A stretch of 64,000 bases of DNA from Malachius bipustulatus (GCA_910589415.1 OU342633.1:6610858-6674857); one strand, 5' to 3'. Shown: positions 1 through 10,804, numbered from the stretch's first letter. Notes: generated by a model from the sequence alone, not told the origin. Translations and numbers: made by a program.

Positions 1-35
1 TGCGGAGAAGTCCGTAGGACGTCCATTTATTGTCC

Positions 36-798
36 ATGGACCAATGGACGTTTAATGGATACTCAACGGACGTCCATAGGACACTCGGTGCTATGTGGGA
101 TAAACCACAGGGTGAATCGATTCATGAAGGAATCGTCAAAAGATTGAGTCATATAATCCAAAAAGGTTTAAAAAAGGAAGTTAAAGAGGTTTTGTTAGTA
201 AAATACCCTCAAGCAGTGAATTGCAGCTTCCTCACACCACCTGACTTGAATAATGAAATTCGTGCTCTTCTGGACGAAGCCAAAGTGAGAGACGACAGAT
301 TTTTAGTGAATCTGCAAAAACAATTAGCGGCAGGGTTGTCAGCTTTAAGCATACCAATCAAGTCCGCAAGTGATCAGAAGAACATGTTGCAGCAACTAGG
401 TGATGCAGCGCAACTTTTCGTTGATAGTTTTCATGCTGTATCCCTTCACAGGAAATTTTTTATCAATCCTCATCTTAATTCAGATTTTAAAAAATCTGTA
501 GACTCGCAGGATATATCATCTGTAGACTCGCAGGATATATGGACCCATCTATATGGATCCAATCTAATGGAAAAATTGAAACAAATGCTGTCGTCAAAGT
601 CAGCCATAAGTCAAGTAAAAGCCCTTGCTGTGAAGAAACCATCTCCTGTCTCATCCTTCAGGGAAAATAATCCCTCTAGAAACCATTTAAACTTCCGAGG
701 CCAGAAAAACAGGGGAAAAATGAGACAATACATCCCTCAGATCAGGGAAAGAAAGCAGGGAGAGAAGAAAAAGCCGGAAATTCGACATCTGAAGAGAC
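36..798 (+). pseudogene. gag: DIRS-like gag, 3' end cut by Gypsy-A
   Basis: About 250 residues in one frame. The charged N-terminal half has the spacing I associate with insect DIRS gag proteins, and the basic C-terminus is rich in K, R, N and Q (around residues 215-255). No zinc knuckle is seen. A 24-bp direct duplication at 495-518 and 519-542 repeats SVDSQDIS-like residues in frame. The first ATG is at 36; sequence before it is full of GGACGTCCAT-like repeats, so the true start may lie upstream. The frame is broken at 798, where the Gypsy-A LTR begins; the ORF runs only two codons into the LTR. Family assignment rests mostly on the downstream RT and recombinase. Confidence 0.6.
495..542 (+). 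repeat. 24-bp tandem duplication in DIRS gag
   Basis: Two adjacent 24-bp units differ only in the last two bases. The unit is a multiple of three, so the reading frame is kept. Confidence 0.9.
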
Positions 799-1371
799 TG
801 TAGCGAGTAGCGACGTTGACGTTCTGTCTTCTGTATTTCTGGGTAAAGAAAAAGAAGAACCAGAACGAGCCAGAGACTATGGTCAACGCTCCAAAAAATA
901 TTATTATCTTGTATCTTATGTAGAATAAGTATCTGGTTAAGAATTATTTTGTTAAGCAGTTTAAGAATAAAGATTGAGTTGTTACTGTTTAGCAGTGGCG
1001 GTTTCTCCATTAGGTCATTTGGTCAATGACCTCCCAAATAAATTAACCAACTCAAGTAATTTTATAGTGTATCATAAACTAAAACTAATAGTAATTATAT
1101 TATAACTATGTAATAATTCCAGTAATTAACTTTACTTATATAGGTAGTTGTTATTTTATTTTGTAATTCCCGGGAAGATAGTGGCGAGGATCTGGGACGT
1201 GGGCCAACGAAGCAGTTGACCACCTTGGTTTAAAGAATAAGATGCCTTTGCCTATGTGCTGTAGCGAGATAGGTATAATAGTAACTTTGCCTGTATTTAA
1301 GGCGGTCCGATTCTGTACTTGAAGGTCAACTCCGAGACGGGACGGGACCAGAGACCAGATATTTCGATGTG

Positions 1372-1731
1372 CAGTGTTGCCGCGGTGGTACATTTGTACC
1401 ACATTTGATACATTTTATTTTTGCTGGCACGCTGGTACTACATTCTAAAGTTTAATGCTATTTTGATACATTTTTCATTTTTGCAATTTTATTATTTAAA
1501 CTTGCCTATTATTGTATGTAGGTATGCAATCACATATTTAAATTGTATAATATTATGTCTCGCAATGAACATTTTGTAGCTTTAAATATTGATTGAAATG
1601 AACCATTATGAATTTAAAATTATATCATTTAGGCTAAGTAATTAAATAAACATACTTAATTGGAAAAAGCAAAAAAGTACCATATTGGTACATTTTTAAT
1701 TTCTCATCAAAAAACGTACCGCGGCAACACG
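1372..1731. repeat. Possible MITE nested in the hAT
   Basis: GTGTTGCCGCGGT at 1375 onward reappears inverted at about 1717-1730. TACATTT/GTAC-rich sequence continues the symmetry inward on both sides. I cannot define a target duplication, so exact ends and superfamily are unknown. Confidence 0.45.
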
Positions 1732-2017
1732 GGAAAATCACTGTCGGTCGAGTTACTGTCGTGTCGACTGGGGGTCCGCCGGGCGGCGGGTGTGTGCGGA
1801 AGTGCGTGCTGGGTGGTTTGGTGGTTCGGGAAATCGGGATTCGGTGTAGACGAGAGAGAGAGACGCAGACGAGACACGACACGACTCGACCGACGGAAAA
1901 AATACGAACACGTGGTGGTGCTGGTTGGTGTCGGTTTACGGGTTTACTCGGTTTCCGGTTTTTTCAATTGTTATTTTTGGTTTGGTGATTATTAGTGAGT
2001 GATTACGTGAATTAATC

Positions 2018-2254
2018 ATGTCTACAGTTCAGACTATTACACAGTTAAAAAACAATAACAGTTTAAATTCCAACAAACGCTTGGAGTTCAAAGAAAATGG
2101 TCGTCCAAGACCAGACCTCCAAATCCGTCAAACCACCAAAGACAAAAATTGTAAAAACAGTGATGTGCATCGTAATTTTCGTGCCAACATGTACGATTTC
2201 TGCGAGTGGACTAGAACTATGATGTACATATACTTAATTCAATTAAGCATGTAA
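2018..2254 (+). pseudogene. N-terminal fragment of a hAT transposase
   Basis: This 78-residue ORF contains GRPRPDLQI followed by FRANMYDFCEW. That resembles the segment just before and into the TTF/BED-like zinc finger of insect hAT transposases of the ZMYM/ZNF862-like kind. The DDE catalytic region and dimerisation domain are missing. It lies inside an element with independent hAT evidence, which supports the reading. Alternatively it is a chance ORF. Confidence 0.45.
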
Positions 2255-2692
2255 GTAGAATCTTTTTTTATTTTTAAAATTTTTTCCCGTCAAAAACAAT
2301 AATAATTGTCTACTAGAACTATGTATACTTAGTTATAATTATTATGTAAGCAGAATTTATTTTTAATTTTAAAATATAACTTTTAAATTATTACTTAATA
2401 AACTTTAACTTTTAATTTTAATACTTTTCAATATATAATATAACTAATAAATAAATTATTAGTTTTTACATCTGAGTAAAATTTTAAACTACTGGGAAAT
2501 TGCGTGACCTTGAACACTCAAAAAAATTTCGTTTGCGGCGCATTTAGGGAGTTGTTTATTTTCCTTTCTTAGGTGATCTCCGATTTTTAAATGACCTGCC
2601 TGTGAAAAGTATCACCAGCCGCCACTGCTGTTTAGTAATGTTTTAATCTCGTAAGATTACTGAACCATCAGCAGACTAACAAAGCAATAAAT

Positions 2693-2703
2693 TGGTGACC
2701 CCG
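2693..2703 (+). other. Gypsy-A primer binding site
   Basis: TGGTGACCCCG lies 3 bp inside the 5' LTR end, where a tRNA 3' end (…TCACCA) would prime minus-strand synthesis. I do not assign the tRNA. Confidence 0.7.
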
Positions 2704-2775
2704 CAAAGAACACATATTATAGTACCTAAGCAAAATAATTGCTACTGACTGAGAATATTAGTTTTGGTTTTCAAA

Positions 2776-3591
2776 ATGGCGCCCGGTAGTGATACTGAAA
2801 ATGAAGACAAGAGCGGTCAGGAGACACGTGTACAAGTGGACAAGGTGACCATCAAATCCCCTGCTTTTTGGAGAAAGGATCCCAAATTGTGGTTTATTCA
2901 GCTAGAAGCACAATTCCAGCTAACAAACATCACCCAAGACCAAACCAAGTATAATAACGTAATTAGCGCGATCGATACAGAGATATTGCAGGAAGTTACG
3001 GAGTTAGTGTTAAAACCCCCGGCCACGAACAAATACATTGCAATTAAAGAACGTCTGATTAATGTGTTTTCCGAGTCGCAAGAACGGAAAACAAAGAAAC
3101 TTCTATCAGAAATAGAACTTGGCGAGAAGAAGCCATCACAACTTCTAAATGAGATGCAGAGATTAGGAGGAACCACGATTCCTTCAAACCTAGTAAAAAC
3201 GCTATGGATGCAAAGGTTACCAACACATATTCAATCAATATTAACCACCAGCGAAGATACCCTCGAGAATTTGGCTAAAATGACAGATAAAATCGCGGAA
3301 ATTGAGCAGCCAAGGGTGTTTTCAATTGGTAGTACTCGATCGGTCAGTAACCAGACAGAGGATTTAATCCAAAAGCTAGTCAAAGAAGTAGCCGATTTAA
3401 AAATGGAAGTGTACCGTTCTAGACAACGATCACCTACTCAATACCGACATAGAAGCCGATCTAGAGCAAACTCTTACTCTCGAGCGAAGCAACAACCAGA
3501 TGTTTGCTGGTATCATAGTGAATTTGCAGATAAAGCCAAAAAGTGTATAGAACCATGCAAATTCTCAAAACAGGGAAACGAAAAACCGTAA
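2776..3591 (+). CDS. gag: Gypsy-A Gag, DUF7041-type
   Basis: The protein is 271 residues from the first ATG. The N-terminal part carries the PAFWRKDPKLWFIQLEAQF motif of DUF7041 insect Gag proteins (residues about 30-110), which form the virus-like particle. A basic, Ser/Arg-rich segment follows (about 215-240), then a Cys/His motif beginning CWYH and ending EPCKF in place of a classical CCHC knuckle. The ORF is open throughout. Pol lies in the -1 frame: from about 3560 that frame reads on towards protease, so translation would have used a frameshift before the TAA at 3589. The copy is interrupted downstream by a MITE. Confidence 0.8.
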   Translation: MAPGSDTENEDKSGQETRVQVDKVTIKSPAFWRKDPKLWFIQLEAQFQLTNITQDQTKYNNVISAIDTEILQEVTELVLKPPATNKYIAIKERLINVFSESQERKTKKLLSEIELGEKKPSQLLNEMQRLGGTTIPSNLVKTLWMQRLPTHIQSILTTSEDTLENLAKMTDKIAEIEQPRVFSIGSTRSVSNQTEDLIQKLVKEVADLKMEVYRSRQRSPTQYRHRSRSRANSYSRAKQQPDVCWYHSEFADKAKKCIEPCKFSKQGNEKP

Positions 3592-3683
3592 CTGTAAATG
3601 CGGCATGCAGCGCGGATGACATTATTAGCCGCCATAGTTTCAATAGCAAAAAACTTTCAGTTTCTGATCCATTAACCGGTATA

Positions 3684-4544
3684 CAGGGTGAGGCGCGAGA
3701 ACCTTAGGGCATTTTTATATAGAGAAGTCCTGGGAGTAGAAGTCTAAAAATTTGTGCGTGTATAATTTCGGTTTTGACGAGCTGAACTAAAATATTCACA
3801 ACCCCACATCACTTCCGGTTATACCGGAAGTTGCCATATTTTTCTTTTTTTAAATGGTACACCCTGTATATTATTACATTTTCAGATTGCCTGAAAAAAG
3901 TAATAAAAATGATGTTTACAGTTCAAATTTGTAACGACCAATTTATGAGTTATAAACAAATGAAAATTGCAATTTTCCATTTTCAAAGCAGCTTAGCTTG
4001 AAAACGGGTCAAGATATCGGAAAACGGCTTACATGTCCCTATCCTAACTTTTTGTATACTACGCTAGAGTACCTACAAAAAAAAAATATTTTTTATTAAT
4101 TTTTTTTTTTGAAAATCGCTGATTTTTCATCACTTTGTATACAAATTTCATCAGCACCATAGGATACTACGTGAAAAGTTAAGATAGGGACATGTAAACC
4201 GTTTTCCGATATCTTGACCCGTTTTCGACCTAAGCTGCTTTGAAAATGGAAAATTGCGATTTTCATTTGTTTATAACTCATAAACCACTCGGTACAATTT
4301 TGAACTGTAAACCCCATTTTTATTGCATTTTTTCAGACAATCTGAAAATATAATAATATACAGGGTGTCCCATTTAAAATAAGAAAGTTGATGGCAACTT
4401 CCGGTATAACCGGAAATGGTGAGGGGTTGTGAATATTTTAGTTCAGCTCGGCAAAACCGAAATCATAAACGTACAAATTTTTAGACTTCTACTCCCAGGA
4501 CTTCTCCATATAAAAATGCCCTAAGGTTCTCGCGCCTCACCCTG
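3684..4544. mobile_element. 861-bp foldback MITE (CAGGGTG family, copy 1)
   Basis: Long inverted repeats run from CAGGGTGAGGCGCGAG inward, matching the other end for well over 100 bp (…CTCGCGCCTCACCCTG). TA lies on both sides (3682-3683 and 4545-4546), as for Tc1/mariner elements. No transposase is present. It sits just before the protease active site of Gypsy-A. A second copy is at 46476-55927 and a shorter relative at 61901-62298. Confidence 0.88.
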
Positions 4545-4546
4545 TA

Positions 4547-6390
4547 TGTTTTTTAATACACTCAGGGTCAGACATATCAATTTTACCCAAAAAGTGCTAC
4601 CATAAAACTGTATCAGACATCACTTTATACGCCGCTAATGGATCTAAGATTCAAACTTACGGTTCACAACGACTCAATGTAAGTTTGGGACTTCGAAGAA
4701 GTTTTACTTGGACCTTTTGTATTGCTGATGTTGATAGAGCAATAATCGGTTCCGACTTCCTCCACAAATTTGATTTGTTAATTGATATTCGCCGAGCACA
4801 ATTTATTGATCAAACTACAAAGTTGTCAAGCAAAGGAAAACAAATAGAAACTCAAATATCGGTGTCTTGCGTAGCACCCAATCATAAGTTCCATACAATC
4901 TTGGCAGAATTTCCATCAATAATAAAGACCCACAGCAGTAATATGCAGACAAGTCACCACACAACTGAGCATTTCATTGAGACGAAAGGTCCACCAGTTA
5001 CAGCTAAACCGAGAAGACTTCCAAGCAATAAACTTCAAATCGCCAGAAAAGAATTTGAGTTTATGGTAGCTCAAGGAATCTGTAGACCATCAAAAAGCCA
5101 ATGGACTAGTCCATTGCATATGATACTGAAAAAGGATGGTTCTTGGCGACTTGTAGGTGAGTGCAGGAAGCTGAATGCTGCCACAATCGAAGATCGTTAC
5201 CCGATCCCTCATATTCAAGATTTTACGCACCACCTAGCCAATAAGAAAGTTTTTTCCACCGTAGATCTGGTAAAAGCATTTTATCAAATACCTGTGGAAA
5301 AGTCATCAGTACCAAAAACAGCAGTAACGACACCATTCGGCCTATTTGAATTTTTAAAGATGCCTTTTGGATTACGCAATGCGGCTCAAAGCTTTCAAAG
5401 GTTCATCAATGAAGTACTTGGTGGCCTACCATTTTGCTTTCCATACCTTGATGATATTCTTATAGCGTCAAAGGACACAGAAGAACACAAACAACATTTG
5501 CGACAACTCTTCCAACGTCTTCAGACATATGGGCTGGTCATAAACCCCGAAAAATGTATCTTTGGAGCAGATAAAGTAAAATTTTTAGGGTATGAAGTCT
5601 CACAACAGGGAACAATTCCATTACCAGATAAAGTGGAAGCTATAAACAACTATCTTCGTCCAGAGAACAAAAAGGCTTTGAGAAGATTTTTAGGCATGCT
5701 AAATTTTTACAGACGTTTTATACCTCACGCAGCATCCAGACAAGCTGTGCTTAATGAGTTTCTGAAGAATAGTACCAAGAATGATATCACCAAGATTCCA
5801 TGGACATCCGACTCAATAGAAGCCTTTGAACAATGCAAAAAAGATCTAGCTGAGGCGACGACTTTGGTTCATCCTGTACCTAATGCCACACTCTCATTAA
5901 CAGTGGACGCATCAGATACGGCAATGGGAGCCGTAGTTGAGCAGTTTGAAGGAGAGTCGTGGAAGCCATTAAGTTTCTTTAAAAAAAAATTGTCTCCAAC
6001 AGAGCAGAAATGCAGCACATATGATCGAGAACTACTTGCAGTCTACAGTGCTATCAAACATTTCAGATATTTATTGGAAGGTAATAATTTCACTATTTAT
6101 ACAGATCATTTGCCTCTCACCTTTGCATTCTCTCAAAAAATGGAGAAAGCTTCTCCCAGACAAGCTCGACAACTTGATTTAATTAGCCAATTCTCGACCA
6201 GAATTTTGCATATCAAAGGAAAGTCGAACGTTGTAAGCTGATGCACTTAGCAGAATTAACGCAATTGCTTGTCCTGAACCTGTGGATTATCTTTTATTTC
6301 AAGAGCATCAAAGTATTGACACCGAGTTAGAGAAAATGCTGGAGAAGCCCGAACTATCATCCCTGAAATAAAAAAAAATCACTTATCCTG
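4547..6390 (+). pseudogene. pol: Gypsy-A Pol: protease, reverse transcriptase, RNase H
   Basis: Open from just after the MITE to a TGA at 6239. Protease reads FLIHSGSDISILP, so the catalytic Asp of the usual D-T/S-G is His. RT contains FLKMPFGL and YLDDIL (about 5390-5460). RNase H shows TVDASD, YDRELLAVY and YTDH, all catalytic acids present (5910-6110). A frameshift at about 6235 is followed by the expected ADALSRINAIAC linker in another frame, and a further break lies at about 6367. Function would be cDNA synthesis in cytoplasmic particles. The dead protease motif and frameshifts make this copy non-functional. Confidence 0.85.
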
Positions 6391-7528
6391 ATACTTCTAT
6401 GCAAATCTATTGTGATTTGGGTAATCAAAAGGTCCGTCCTTTTGTTCCCAAGTCCTTGCGTGAATTAATTTTCAAACAGTTTCATAATTTGACACATCCC
6501 AGCATTAAAGCTACCACGAAACTTATTTCAGACAAGTTTGTATGGCCCGGAATCAATAAAGATATTAAAACTTGGGCCAAGGCTTGCATTAGCTGCCAGA
6601 AGTCATAAATTCACCGCCACACTCATACATCATTCCAAAATTTTCAAATTCCGCAGGAGCGTTTTCAAGAAATCAATATCGACTTGATAGGACCTCTTCC
6701 CCCTTCAGATGGTTTCACTTACTGTCTCACGTGTATTGACAGATATACATGCTGGGCAGAAGCATTGCCTCTAACCGATATTTCAGCTGAGACAGTTGCT
6801 CGGGTATTGTACGTTGGTTGGATTACTAGATTTGGATGTCCTCGTAAAATAATAACAGACCAAGGCCGACAATTTGAAAGTTCACTTTTTCACTCATTAG
6901 CTAGTCTCATGGGCATCAAACGAGTCCGTACTACTCCATATCACCCTCAAACCAACGGAAAAATTGAGCGTTGGCACAGAACCTTAAAAGTGCTATCAAG
7001 TGCCATAGTACACAAAAATGGACAGAAGTCCTTCCTGTCGTATTGCTCGGGTTGAGATGCGTTACTAGAGACGAATGCAATGCAACTCCAGCCGAAATGG
7101 TTTACGGAGCTCCACTGAGACTGCCAGGTGAATTCCTCAACCCCACCACGACTCCAACGGATTCAGCTAATTTTGTAACACAACTCAAAGAAAAAATGAA
7201 GTTGCTCAGTTCGGTTCCAAGTCGAGAATATGTTCAGCAAAAGGTTTTTGTTCCACAGGACATGGACACATGTACACACGTGTTCTTAAGAAACGATGCA
7301 GTAAAGAAACCACTACAACAGCCCTATGATGGACCATATAGTGTAGTGAGTAAGAGTGACAAGTTCTTTTCAATTAATATAAAAGGAAAAGTGACTAATG
7401 TGTCCAAAGATAGAATTAAACCTGCTTATTTTGTGAAAGACAATGTAATTGCCCATGATCATGATTATGCTAAACATGCAGTTTCTCATCAAGAAATGTC
7501 TCGAGTTCGCGTTAAGTTTGTGAATTAA
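6391..7528 (+). pseudogene. pol: Gypsy-A integrase
   Basis: The HHCC zinc domain starts near HNLTHPS and ends CISCQK. A TAA follows at 6606-6608. The catalytic core then resumes in the same frame with IDLIGPLP, TDQGRQF and GKIERWH, giving a complete D,D,E set. A frameshift at about 6990 moves the C-terminal domain into another frame, which stays open to 7528 (DGPYSVV and RIKPAYF match the usual C-terminal fold). No chromodomain is evident. The stop and the shift would prevent a full-length enzyme. Confidence 0.83.
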
Positions 7529-7647
7529 TCATATTTAAAATCCTTGATCTTGTTTAAATTAAGCTTGAATAATCGCAAATGTATTATTTCTGTTCCTATT
7601 ATTTGTAAACATTGTGAGAATAATTATTTTGGTTAGGCTCCGCCTCT

Positions 7648-7660
7648 TGGAAGGGAGTAA
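7648..7660 (+). other. Gypsy-A polypurine tract
   Basis: TTGGAAGGGAGTAA directly precedes the 3' LTR, the position for plus-strand priming. Confidence 0.7.
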
Positions 7661-7915
7661 TGTAGCGAGTAGCGACGTTGACGTTCTGTCTTCTGTATTT
7701 CTGGGTAAAGAAAAAGAAGAACCAGAACGAGCCAGAGACTATGAAACGCTCCAAAATTATTATTATTATTATCTTGTATCTTAGGTAGAAGAAGTATCTG
7801 GTTAAGTAAGAATTATTTTGTTAAGCAGTTTAAGAATAAAGATTGAGTTGTTACTGTTTAGTAATGTTTTAATCTCGTAAGATTACTGAACCATCAGCAG
7901 ACTAACAAAGCAATA
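7661..7915 (+). repeat. Gypsy-A 3' LTR
   Basis: A 255-bp direct repeat of 799-2689, lacking the hAT. It shows the hAT's empty site. The duplication AGAC follows, and then DIRS sequence resumes. Confidence 0.92.
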
Positions 7916-7919
7916 AGAC

Positions 7920-8760
7920 AATACAACTTCACGCAATACAGAAAATAGGAAACGACCAGGTTAGTACGAAAAAATATGCTGGGAACCTTAAAAATCATCT
8001 AGAAAATTGGCAGTGTTTTTCTCATGTGGTCAATTGGATTAAGGGTTATGTCATAACCTTTGAAAGAAAACCACTACAAACGACAAACTATTCCTGTGGT
8101 CCAGTTTTCTTTTCAGCAGATTGGACTGATTAGGACTGCCATTAACGAACTTCAGGAAAAAGAGCTATTCAACCTTGCACTTTCGTTCAAGGGCAGTTTC
8201 TATTCTCATATTTTTTAGTGCCAAAACCTGATGGGAAATTCAGATTTATATTAAATCTAAAAAATTTAAATAAGTTCATTCTCACCTCGCATTTTAAATT
8301 AGAAGACTTCAGGTCAGTAACAAAATTGATCACAAAAGACTGTTTCCTTGCCAAAATTGATTTAAAGGATGCTTATTTTTCTCTTCCAATTCACAAGCAT
8401 TCGAGAAAATATTTAAAATTCGATTTTGAGGGTCAATTATATGAATTCCTTGTTCTTCTTTTTGGATTGAATGTAGCACCTTATATCTTTACAAAGTTAT
8501 TGAAACCAGTAATGAGGCATTTAAGGAGAAAAGGTTTTATATCTGTTATATATTTAGACGATATTTTATTAATTGGCCTCAATAAACAGGAATGTTTAAA
8601 TAACGTAGAATATACCCTCAAAACTTTCACGCAACTAGGCTTTACAATTAATTATGAAAAAAGTATCTTAGACCCCAAAAATATTATAACTTTTCTCGGT
8701 TTTCAGTATAACACTTTACAGATGACTCTTTCATTATCGGTAGAGAAAAACAAAAGTTAA
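7920..8760 (+). pseudogene. pol: DIRS-like reverse transcriptase
   Basis: Upstream of the clean ORF (8218-8760), another frame still reads ENWQCFSHVVNWIKGY, a stretch typical of the region before DIRS RT, with several stops. The ORF contains PKPDGKFRFILNLKNLN, DLKDAYFSLPI, LLFGLNVAPYIF and YLDDILLIG, that is, RT motifs with the YxDD catalytic pair. It ends with a TAA at 8758-8760, and the following ORF continues the protein after a short frame change. It copies the element RNA. The 5' part was separated from gag by the Gypsy-A insertion. Confidence 0.85.
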
Positions 8761-8780
8761 AAAGGGCAATCTCGGAACTA

Positions 8781-9848
8781 ATGGAAAAACCAAAATGCAC
8801 AATAAAACAATCTGCAGGTTTAATCGGCCAACTGGTAGCAGCCTGCCCTGGAATTAAATATGGCTGGTTACATCTAAAATCCTTGGAAAGAGAAAAATGG
8901 TTGGCATTGAAAAAATTAGGGGGAAACTATAATCGAGTGATGTTATTACCTGATTCTTTAAGAGTAGATCTAAATTGGTGGTTGGTAAACTTAAATTCCA
9001 GCCACCAAAATATCAAGCAAAGTGACTATTCTGTAGAAATTTATTCAGACGCATCACTGACCGGTTGGGGTGCATTCAGTGAAAATAGGAAAACTCATGG
9101 TTTTTGGGACAAAGAGCAAAAATATACACACATAAATCACTTAGAATTAGTAGCTGCTTTTTATGGCTTGAAATCATTCGCGAAACAATTAGAAAATTGT
9201 AATATTTTACTGAGAATAGACAATACAACTGCAATATCATGTATTAATAAGATGGGCAGTATTCAATACCCTGGATTAAATAAAATAACTCGAATGATTT
9301 GGGAATGGTGTGAATCCAGGAATATCACCATATTTGCATCCTATATTAAATCCAATAAAAATATAACAGCAGATTCGGAGTACAGGAATTTGAAAATTGA
9401 TACCGAATATGAATTGGGTAATCTCTTTTTTGAAAGAATTGTAACCTTTTTTGGCAAAAAACCCAGTATAGACCTGTTCGCGTCTCGAATAAATAAAAAG
9501 TGTAAAAGGTTCATATCTTGGGGTCCAGATCCAGAATCCATTGCCATTGATGCATTTACGGTACACTGGGGAGACCTAGAATTTTCTAATTTTTATGCAT
9601 TTCCACCATTTTCAATTATAACTAGAGTCTTGGAGAAAATAATTTCAGATAAAGCAACTGGAATTGTGGTTGTCCCTAACTGGCCAAACCAACCATGCTA
9701 TCCACTGTTCACTAATCTAATAGTCAGTAGTAAAAAAATAATTCTAGGCCCATCAAGGGTCTTATTATTATCTCCTTTCAGAGACCCCCAACCGATGTAC
9801 GGACACCTTACCCTGGTAGCAGCAGTTTTATCAGGACGGCTTTTCTGA
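8781..9848 (+). CDS. pol: DIRS-like RNase H and C-terminal Pol domain
   Basis: A 355-residue open frame. The first third links to RT (IKQSAGLIGQLVAACPG). RNase H follows, with IYSDASLTGWGAF, HINHLELVAAF and LLRIDNTTAI supplying the acidic residues. The C-terminal third, with PSIDLFASRINKKCKRF, a SWGPDP motif and FYAFPPFS, is a conserved block in DIRS Pol proteins downstream of RNase H. The frame differs from the RT ORF, so this is probably one polyprotein broken by a single shift near 8755. Confidence 0.82.
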   Translation: MEKPKCTIKQSAGLIGQLVAACPGIKYGWLHLKSLEREKWLALKKLGGNYNRVMLLPDSLRVDLNWWLVNLNSSHQNIKQSDYSVEIYSDASLTGWGAFSENRKTHGFWDKEQKYTHINHLELVAAFYGLKSFAKQLENCNILLRIDNTTAISCINKMGSIQYPGLNKITRMIWEWCESRNITIFASYIKSNKNITADSEYRNLKIDTEYELGNLFFERIVTFFGKKPSIDLFASRINKKCKRFISWGPDPESIAIDAFTVHWGDLEFSNFYAFPPFSIITRVLEKIISDKATGIVVVPNWPNQPCYPLFTNLIVSSKKIILGPSRVLLLSPFRDPQPMYGHLTLVAAVLSGRLF

Positions 9849-9865
9849 ACCAAAGTATACCAGAA

Positions 9866-10804
9866 GTGAGCATACCATTTTTTATGGCTTCATTATCGAA
9901 GAATACACTCAAGCAATACAACATTACATATAAGAAATGGTGGTCCTTCTGTCAGGATAAAGTAATTAATCCTTTTGAATATAGCTTAGCCTACATTTTA
10001 GAGTTTCTAAAGATCATAACCGATGCAGGACTTTCCTTTAGTTCAATTAATGCCTATAAATCAGCTTTAACCGTAGCACTAAAGATTCCAGTGGAAGATG
10101 AGAAAGTTTTTAAGAGGTTTCTGAAGGGAGTGTATAATATAAGCCCACCAAAACCAAAATATAATTCTACTTGGGATCCAGGTCCTGTTCCTGTACTGAA
10201 GCTCTTAGAATCTCAGTATCCGTTGGATAAGCTATCCTTAGAGCAATTAACATTGAAACTAGTAACACTTCTAGCAATAACATCGGCGCATAGGATCCAA
10301 ACCCTATCATTGATAAAAATACATAATATAAAAACTAAAGCGGATTTTATAGAAATTAAAATCGAAGACAAAATAAAGACATCTGGACCAAAAAGACCAA
10401 ATCCGGTATTAATTTTTCCTTTTTTCGTAGAAAAACCAGAACTTTGTGTGGCTTCTACAATTTTGCATTACCTAAAATTGACAAAAACGATCCGACCTCG
10501 GTCGGAAAACAAATTATTAATAACACATAAGAAGCCACACAAAGCGGCATCCCCCCAAACCATAAGCCGGTGGATAAAGAAAACGCTAAGTATCAGTGGA
10601 GTCGACACAGAAGTTTTTAAGGGTTACAGTACACGTCACGCTACGACATCGGCTGTACACAGAGCCGGAGTCAACATTGAAATAATCAGAAAAACTGCTG
10701 GGTGGTCAGAAGTTTCCACTGTCTTCAACACGTTTTATAATAGACCCTTAAGGGAAGACCCTACTCAGTTCGCTAGAACTGTTTTGTCGTTGGCAGAGAG
10801 TTAG
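9866..10804 (+). CDS. DIRS-like tyrosine recombinase
   Basis: A 312-residue open frame starting 18 bp after Pol. The N-terminal SAM-like half binds DNA (SKNTLKQYNITYKKW…). The catalytic half shows the first Arg in SAHRIQTLSL, the motif-II Arg/His pair in YSTRHATTSA, and GWSEVSTVFNTFYNRP with the nucleophilic Tyr. DIRS elements use this enzyme to join circular cDNA into the chromosome, so no target duplication is expected. All key residues appear intact, so this is the best-preserved gene of the element. Confidence 0.88.
   Translation: MSIPFFMASLSKNTLKQYNITYKKWWSFCQDKVINPFEYSLAYILEFLKIITDAGLSFSSINAYKSALTVALKIPVEDEKVFKRFLKGVYNISPPKPKYNSTWDPGPVPVLKLLESQYPLDKLSLEQLTLKLVTLLAITSAHRIQTLSLIKIHNIKTKADFIEIKIEDKIKTSGPKRPNPVLIFPFFVEKPELCVASTILHYLKLTKTIRPRSENKLLITHKKPHKAASPQTISRWIKKTLSISGVDTEVFKGYSTRHATTSAVHRAGVNIEIIRKTAGWSEVSTVFNTFYNRPLREDPTQFARTVLSLAES

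Larger units (their letters stand above)
993..2627 (+). mobile_element. hAT transposon with internal deletions, in Gypsy-A 5' LTR
   Basis: Terminal inverted repeats CAGTGGCGG...CCGCCACTG bound 1635 bp, flanked by a perfect 8-bp duplication CTGTTTAG (985-992 and 2628-2635). The 3' LTR has the empty site, a single CTGTTTAG. Eight-base duplications and this terminus fit the hAT superfamily. Only a short N-terminal transposase piece remains, so the copy is non-autonomous. The rest is AT-rich non-coding DNA plus a possible nested MITE. Confidence 0.88.
799..2689 (+). repeat. Gypsy-A 5' LTR, split by a hAT
   Basis: LTR sequence is at 799-992 and 2636-2689, with the hAT and its target duplication between. 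Total LTR is about 248 bp against 255 bp for the 3' copy. The copies differ by several small indels, notably in an ATT repeat, so the insertion is not very recent. Confidence 0.9.
799..7915 (+). mobile_element. Gypsy-A: Ty3/Gypsy LTR retrotransposon, decayed
   Basis: Two direct LTRs beginning TGTAGCG and ending CAATA flank gag and pol. The 4-bp duplication AGAC lies at 795-798 and 7916-7919. A PBS follows the 5' LTR and a purine-rich tract precedes the 3' LTR. Pol order is PR, RT, RNase H, integrase. Frameshifts, a stop in the integrase and insertions of a hAT and a MITE show it can no longer move itself. It lies in the same orientation as the DIRS it interrupts. Confidence 0.9.

Noticed and set aside
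1151..1988. Several ORFs on both strands in the hAT interior
   Set aside because: Low-complexity or repeat-derived; no transposase motif. Only 2018-2254 shows recognisable residues.
4096..4317. 73-residue minus-strand ORF; a similar one lies at 46899-47168
   Set aside because: Both are in the arms of the same MITE, and similarity reflects repeat identity. No sign of selection for coding.
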